64,000 bases of DNA from Paraburkholderia atlantica (GTDB taxonomy: Bacteria > Pseudomonadota > Gammaproteobacteria > Burkholderiales > Burkholderiaceae): positions 1 through 64,000 of the forward strand of contig NZ_WHNQ01000002.1 in NCBI RefSeq assembly GCF_009362785.1, given 5' to 3'. The translations under genes and the position numbers were made by a program. Position 1 is the stretch's first letter; the number at the start of each line of letters is the position of its first letter. Below the pieces are notes generated by a model, which ran no database searches, was not told the origin of the DNA, and was given only the letters and a program-made list of their open reading frames with translations. This document shows positions 61,592-64,000 of the stretch, one piece after another.

Positions 61592-64000
61592 GCACGGCGC
61601 ACGAAGAAGGACGCTTCAATCTATCTGCGTGGGCGCTGCGTCATCAGGCGCTGGTCGTGTTCCTGATCGCGCTTGCCACCGCGTTCGGAATCCTCGCCTA
61701 CACGCGGCTCGCGCAGTCGGAAGACCCGCCCTTCACGTTCCGCGTGATGGTGATCCGCACGTTCTGGCCCGGCGCCACCGCGCGTCAGGTGCAGGAGCAG
61801 TTGACCGATCGCATCGGCCGCAAGCTGCAGGAAACGCCGCACATCGATTTCGTGCGCAGCTACTCGCGTCCCGGCGAGTCGCTGATCTTCTTCACGATGA
61901 AGGACTCGGCGCCGGTGAGCCAGGTGCCGGAGACGTGGTACCAGGTGCGCAAGAAAGTCGGCGACATCTCGGCGACCTTGCCGCCCGGCATCCAGGGCCC
62001 GTTCTTCAACGATGAATTCGGCGACGTCTACACCAACATCTACACGCTGGAAGGCGACGGCTTTTCCGCCGCGCAACTGCACGATTACGCGGACCAGCTC
62101 CGCACGGTGCTGCTGCGCGTGCCGGGCGTCGGCAAGGTCGACTATTTCGGCGACCCCGATCAGCACATCTTCATCGAGATCGCGAACACGCAGTTGACGC
62201 GTCTAGGCATCTCGCCACAACAGCTTGGCCAGGCGATCAATGCGCAGAACGCGATCGCGCCCGCGGGCACGCTGACCACCACCGACGACCGCGTGTTCGT
62301 GCGCCCGAGCGGCCAGTTCAACGACGTCAACGCGCTCGCCGACACGCTGATCCGCATCAACAACCGCACGTTCCGTCTCGGCGACATCGCGACGATCAGG
62401 CGCGGCTACGACGACCCGATCGTCACGCAGATGCGCTTCGGCGGCAAACCCGTGCTGGGCATCGGCGTGACGATGCAGCCGGGTGGCGACGTGATCCGCC
62501 TCGGCCGCGCGCTCGATCAGCAGATGACCCAACTGCGCGCCGCGCTGCCCGTCGGATTGACTCTGGTCGAAGTATCGAGCATGCCGCACGCGGTCGCGCG
62601 CTCTGTGAACGACTTCCTCGAAGCGGTCGCCGAAGCGGTCGCGATCGTGCTGATCGTGAGTCTCGTATCGCTCGGCGTGCGCACCGGCATGGTCGTCGTG
62701 ATCTCGATTCCGGTGGTGCTCGCGGTCACCGCGCTGTGCATGTACCTGTTCGATATCGGCCTGCACAAGGTATCGCTCGGCACACTCGTGCTCGCGCTCG
62801 GCCTGCTCGTCGACGATGCGATCATCGCGGTCGAAATGATGTCGGTGAAGCTCGAGCAAGGCTGGAACCGCACGCGCGCCGCGGCCTTCGCGTACACCAG
62901 CACCGCATTTCCGATGTTGACCGGCACGCTCGTGACCGTGTCCGGCTTCCTGCCGATCGCGCTCGCGAAGTCGAGCACCGGCGAGTACACGCGCTCGATC
63001 TTCGAGGTGTCGGCGATCGCGCTGATCGCGTCGTGGCTCGCGGCGGTCGTGCTGATTCCGCTGCTCGGCTATCACATGCTGCCCGAGCGCAAGCGCCACG
63101 CGCACGAGCCCGACGATCACGAACACGACATCTACGACACGCGCTTCTACACGCGTTTGCGCGGCTGGGTCGGCTGGTGCATCGAGCGGCGCTTCGTCGT
63201 GCTCGCGATCACCGTGCTGCTGTTCGTGCTCGCGATGGCCGGCTTCTCGCTGGTGCCGCAGCAGTTCTTTCCGAGCTCAGACCGGCCTGAGTTGCTGGTC
63301 GACGTGCGGCTGCCCGAAGGCGCGTCGTTCGATGCAACGCTGCGCCAGGCTCAGCGCCTCGAACAGGTGCTCAAAGGGCGGCCGGAAATCGATCACTCCG
63401 TCAGCTTCGTCGGCACCGGCGCACCGCGCTTCTATCTGCCACTCGATCAGCAATTGCAGCAGCCGAACTTCGCGCAGTTCGTGATCACCGCGAAGTCGGT
63501 CAAGGATCGCGAGAAGCTCGCGCAGTGGCTCGAACCGGAGTTGCGCAACAACTTCCCGGCGATCCGCACGCGCCTGTCGCGCCTCGAGAACGGGCCGCCG
63601 GTCGGCTATCCGGTGCAATTCCGTGTGAGCGGCGACGACATCGCGACCGTGCGCTCGATCGCCGAACGCGTCGCCGCGACGATGCGCGCCAATCGCGGCA
63701 CGCGCAACGTGCAGTTCGACTGGGACGAACCCGCCGAGCGCTCGGTGCGCTTCGAGATCGACCAGAAGCGCGCGCGCGAGCTCGGCGTGAGCTCCGAAGA
63801 CATCTCCAGCTTCCTCGCGTTGACGATGTCCGGCTACACGGTCACGCAGTATCGCGAGCGCGACAAGCTGATCAGCGTCGATCTGCGCGCGCCGCGCGCC
63901 GAACGCGTCGACCCGTCGCAGCTGACCGCGCTCGCGATGCCGACGCCGAACGGCCCGGTGCCGCTCGGCACCCTCGGACATCTGCGCAATGACCTCGAAT
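61588..64000 (+). CDS. RND efflux transporter permease (partial, 3' end outside window)
   Basis: About 804 residues seen of an expected 1020-1050. N-terminal helix ALVVFLIALATAFGILAYTR, porter domain with EDPPFTFRVMVIRTFWPGAT, and proton-relay helix GLLVDDAIIAVEMMSVKLEQ with the Asp pair of AcrB-type pumps. The HAE1/multidrug group is most likely. The window ends inside the second porter region (LGTLGHLRNDLE). Regulated by the divergent TetR gene. Confidence 0.95.
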   Translation, partial: MSTAHEEGRFNLSAWALRHQALVVFLIALATAFGILAYTRLAQSEDPPFTFRVMVIRTFWPGATARQVQEQLTDRIGRKLQETPHIDFVRSYSRPGESLIFFTMKDSAPVSQVPETWYQVRKKVGDISATLPPGIQGPFFNDEFGDVYTNIYTLEGDGFSAAQLHDYADQLRTVLLRVPGVGKVDYFGDPDQHIFIEIANTQLTRLGISPQQLGQAINAQNAIAPAGTLTTTDDRVFVRPSGQFNDVNALADTLIRINNRTFRLGDIATIRRGYDDPIVTQMRFGGKPVLGIGVTMQPGGDVIRLGRALDQQMTQLRAALPVGLTLVEVSSMPHAVARSVNDFLEAVAEAVAIVLIVSLVSLGVRTGMVVVISIPVVLAVTALCMYLFDIGLHKVSLGTLVLALGLLVDDAIIAVEMMSVKLEQGWNRTRAAAFAYTSTAFPMLTGTLVTVSGFLPIALAKSSTGEYTRSIFEVSAIALIASWLAAVVLIPLLGYHMLPERKRHAHEPDDHEHDIYDTRFYTRLRGWVGWCIERRFVVLAITVLLFVLAMAGFSLVPQQFFPSSDRPELLVDVRLPEGASFDATLRQAQRLEQVLKGRPEIDHSVSFVGTGAPRFYLPLDQQLQQPNFAQFVITAKSVKDREKLAQWLEPELRNNFPAIRTRLSRLENGPPVGYPVQFRVSGDDIATVRSIAERVAATMRANRGTRNVQFDWDEPAERSVRFEIDQKRARELGVSSEDISSFLALTMSGYTVTQYRERDKLISVDLRAPRAERVDPSQLTALAMPTPNGPVPLGTLGHLRNDLE

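Overview
The window is a GC-rich chromosomal stretch, almost certainly from a Paraburkholderia/Burkholderia-type betaproteobacterium. The evidence is the codon bias, the dense single-copy metabolic genes, the many LysR and MFS genes, and Burkholderiaceae-style small proteins such as the glycine-zipper protein at 13006 and the DUF3022-like protein at 43684. I see no rRNA, tRNA, insertion sequence, prophage or CRISPR array. About 50 protein genes are supported, two of them cut by the window ends (ilvA at the left, an RND pump at the right).

Layout. 1-1.4 kb: ilvA behind an Ile-rich leader peptide and a terminator, which together form a classical attenuator. 1.4-5.4 kb: the mprF-acvB pair for aminoacyl-phosphatidylglycerol synthesis and hydrolysis. 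5.7-10.7 kb: a 47-aa protein, an MFS pump, DUF421, and a glycosyltransferase / NodS-like methyltransferase / acyl-CoA dehydrogenase cluster. 10.8-22 kb: a double-PAS hybrid kinase, a ferredoxin-NADP reductase, an AhpD-like protein, two LysR genes, an MFS pump, a glycosyltransferase and a KgtP-type permease. 22.3-27.4 kb: the prkA-yeaH-spoVR stress module. 28-31 kb: a hydratase and a chemoreceptor with a FliA-like promoter. 31.3-37.5 kb: the ribose operon rbsBACRK with an RbsR-type operator. 37.7-45 kb: corA, a lipoprotein, an orphan CydX coupled to a P-loop kinase, a saccharopine-dehydrogenase-like gene with an Lrp regulator, a Spy-like protein and a YhfC protease. 45.1-50.5 kb: the 2-ketogluconate operon kguE-kguK-kguT-kguD-ptxS with a PtxS-type palindrome. 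50.6-57.9 kb: a YeiE/YeiH pair, GST, ClC channel, a C45 / phospholipase-B-like hydrolase and small proteins. 58-64 kb: a LysR gene, a 70-aa protein, and a TetR-controlled RND efflux operon.

How the genes work together. Several modules carry their own control elements in the sequence: the ilvA attenuator, the rbs and kgu palindromes that fit the LacI-family gene in each operon, the nested dyad between the TetR and RND genes, and stem-loops between rbsB and rbsA and around prkA.

The most interesting items are the ilvA attenuator, with its exact antiterminator pairing and an apparent one-base frame problem at the ilvA start; the orphan cydX overlapping a kinase gene; and a 15-bp motif found twice, 53 kb apart, each time upstream of a small protein gene.
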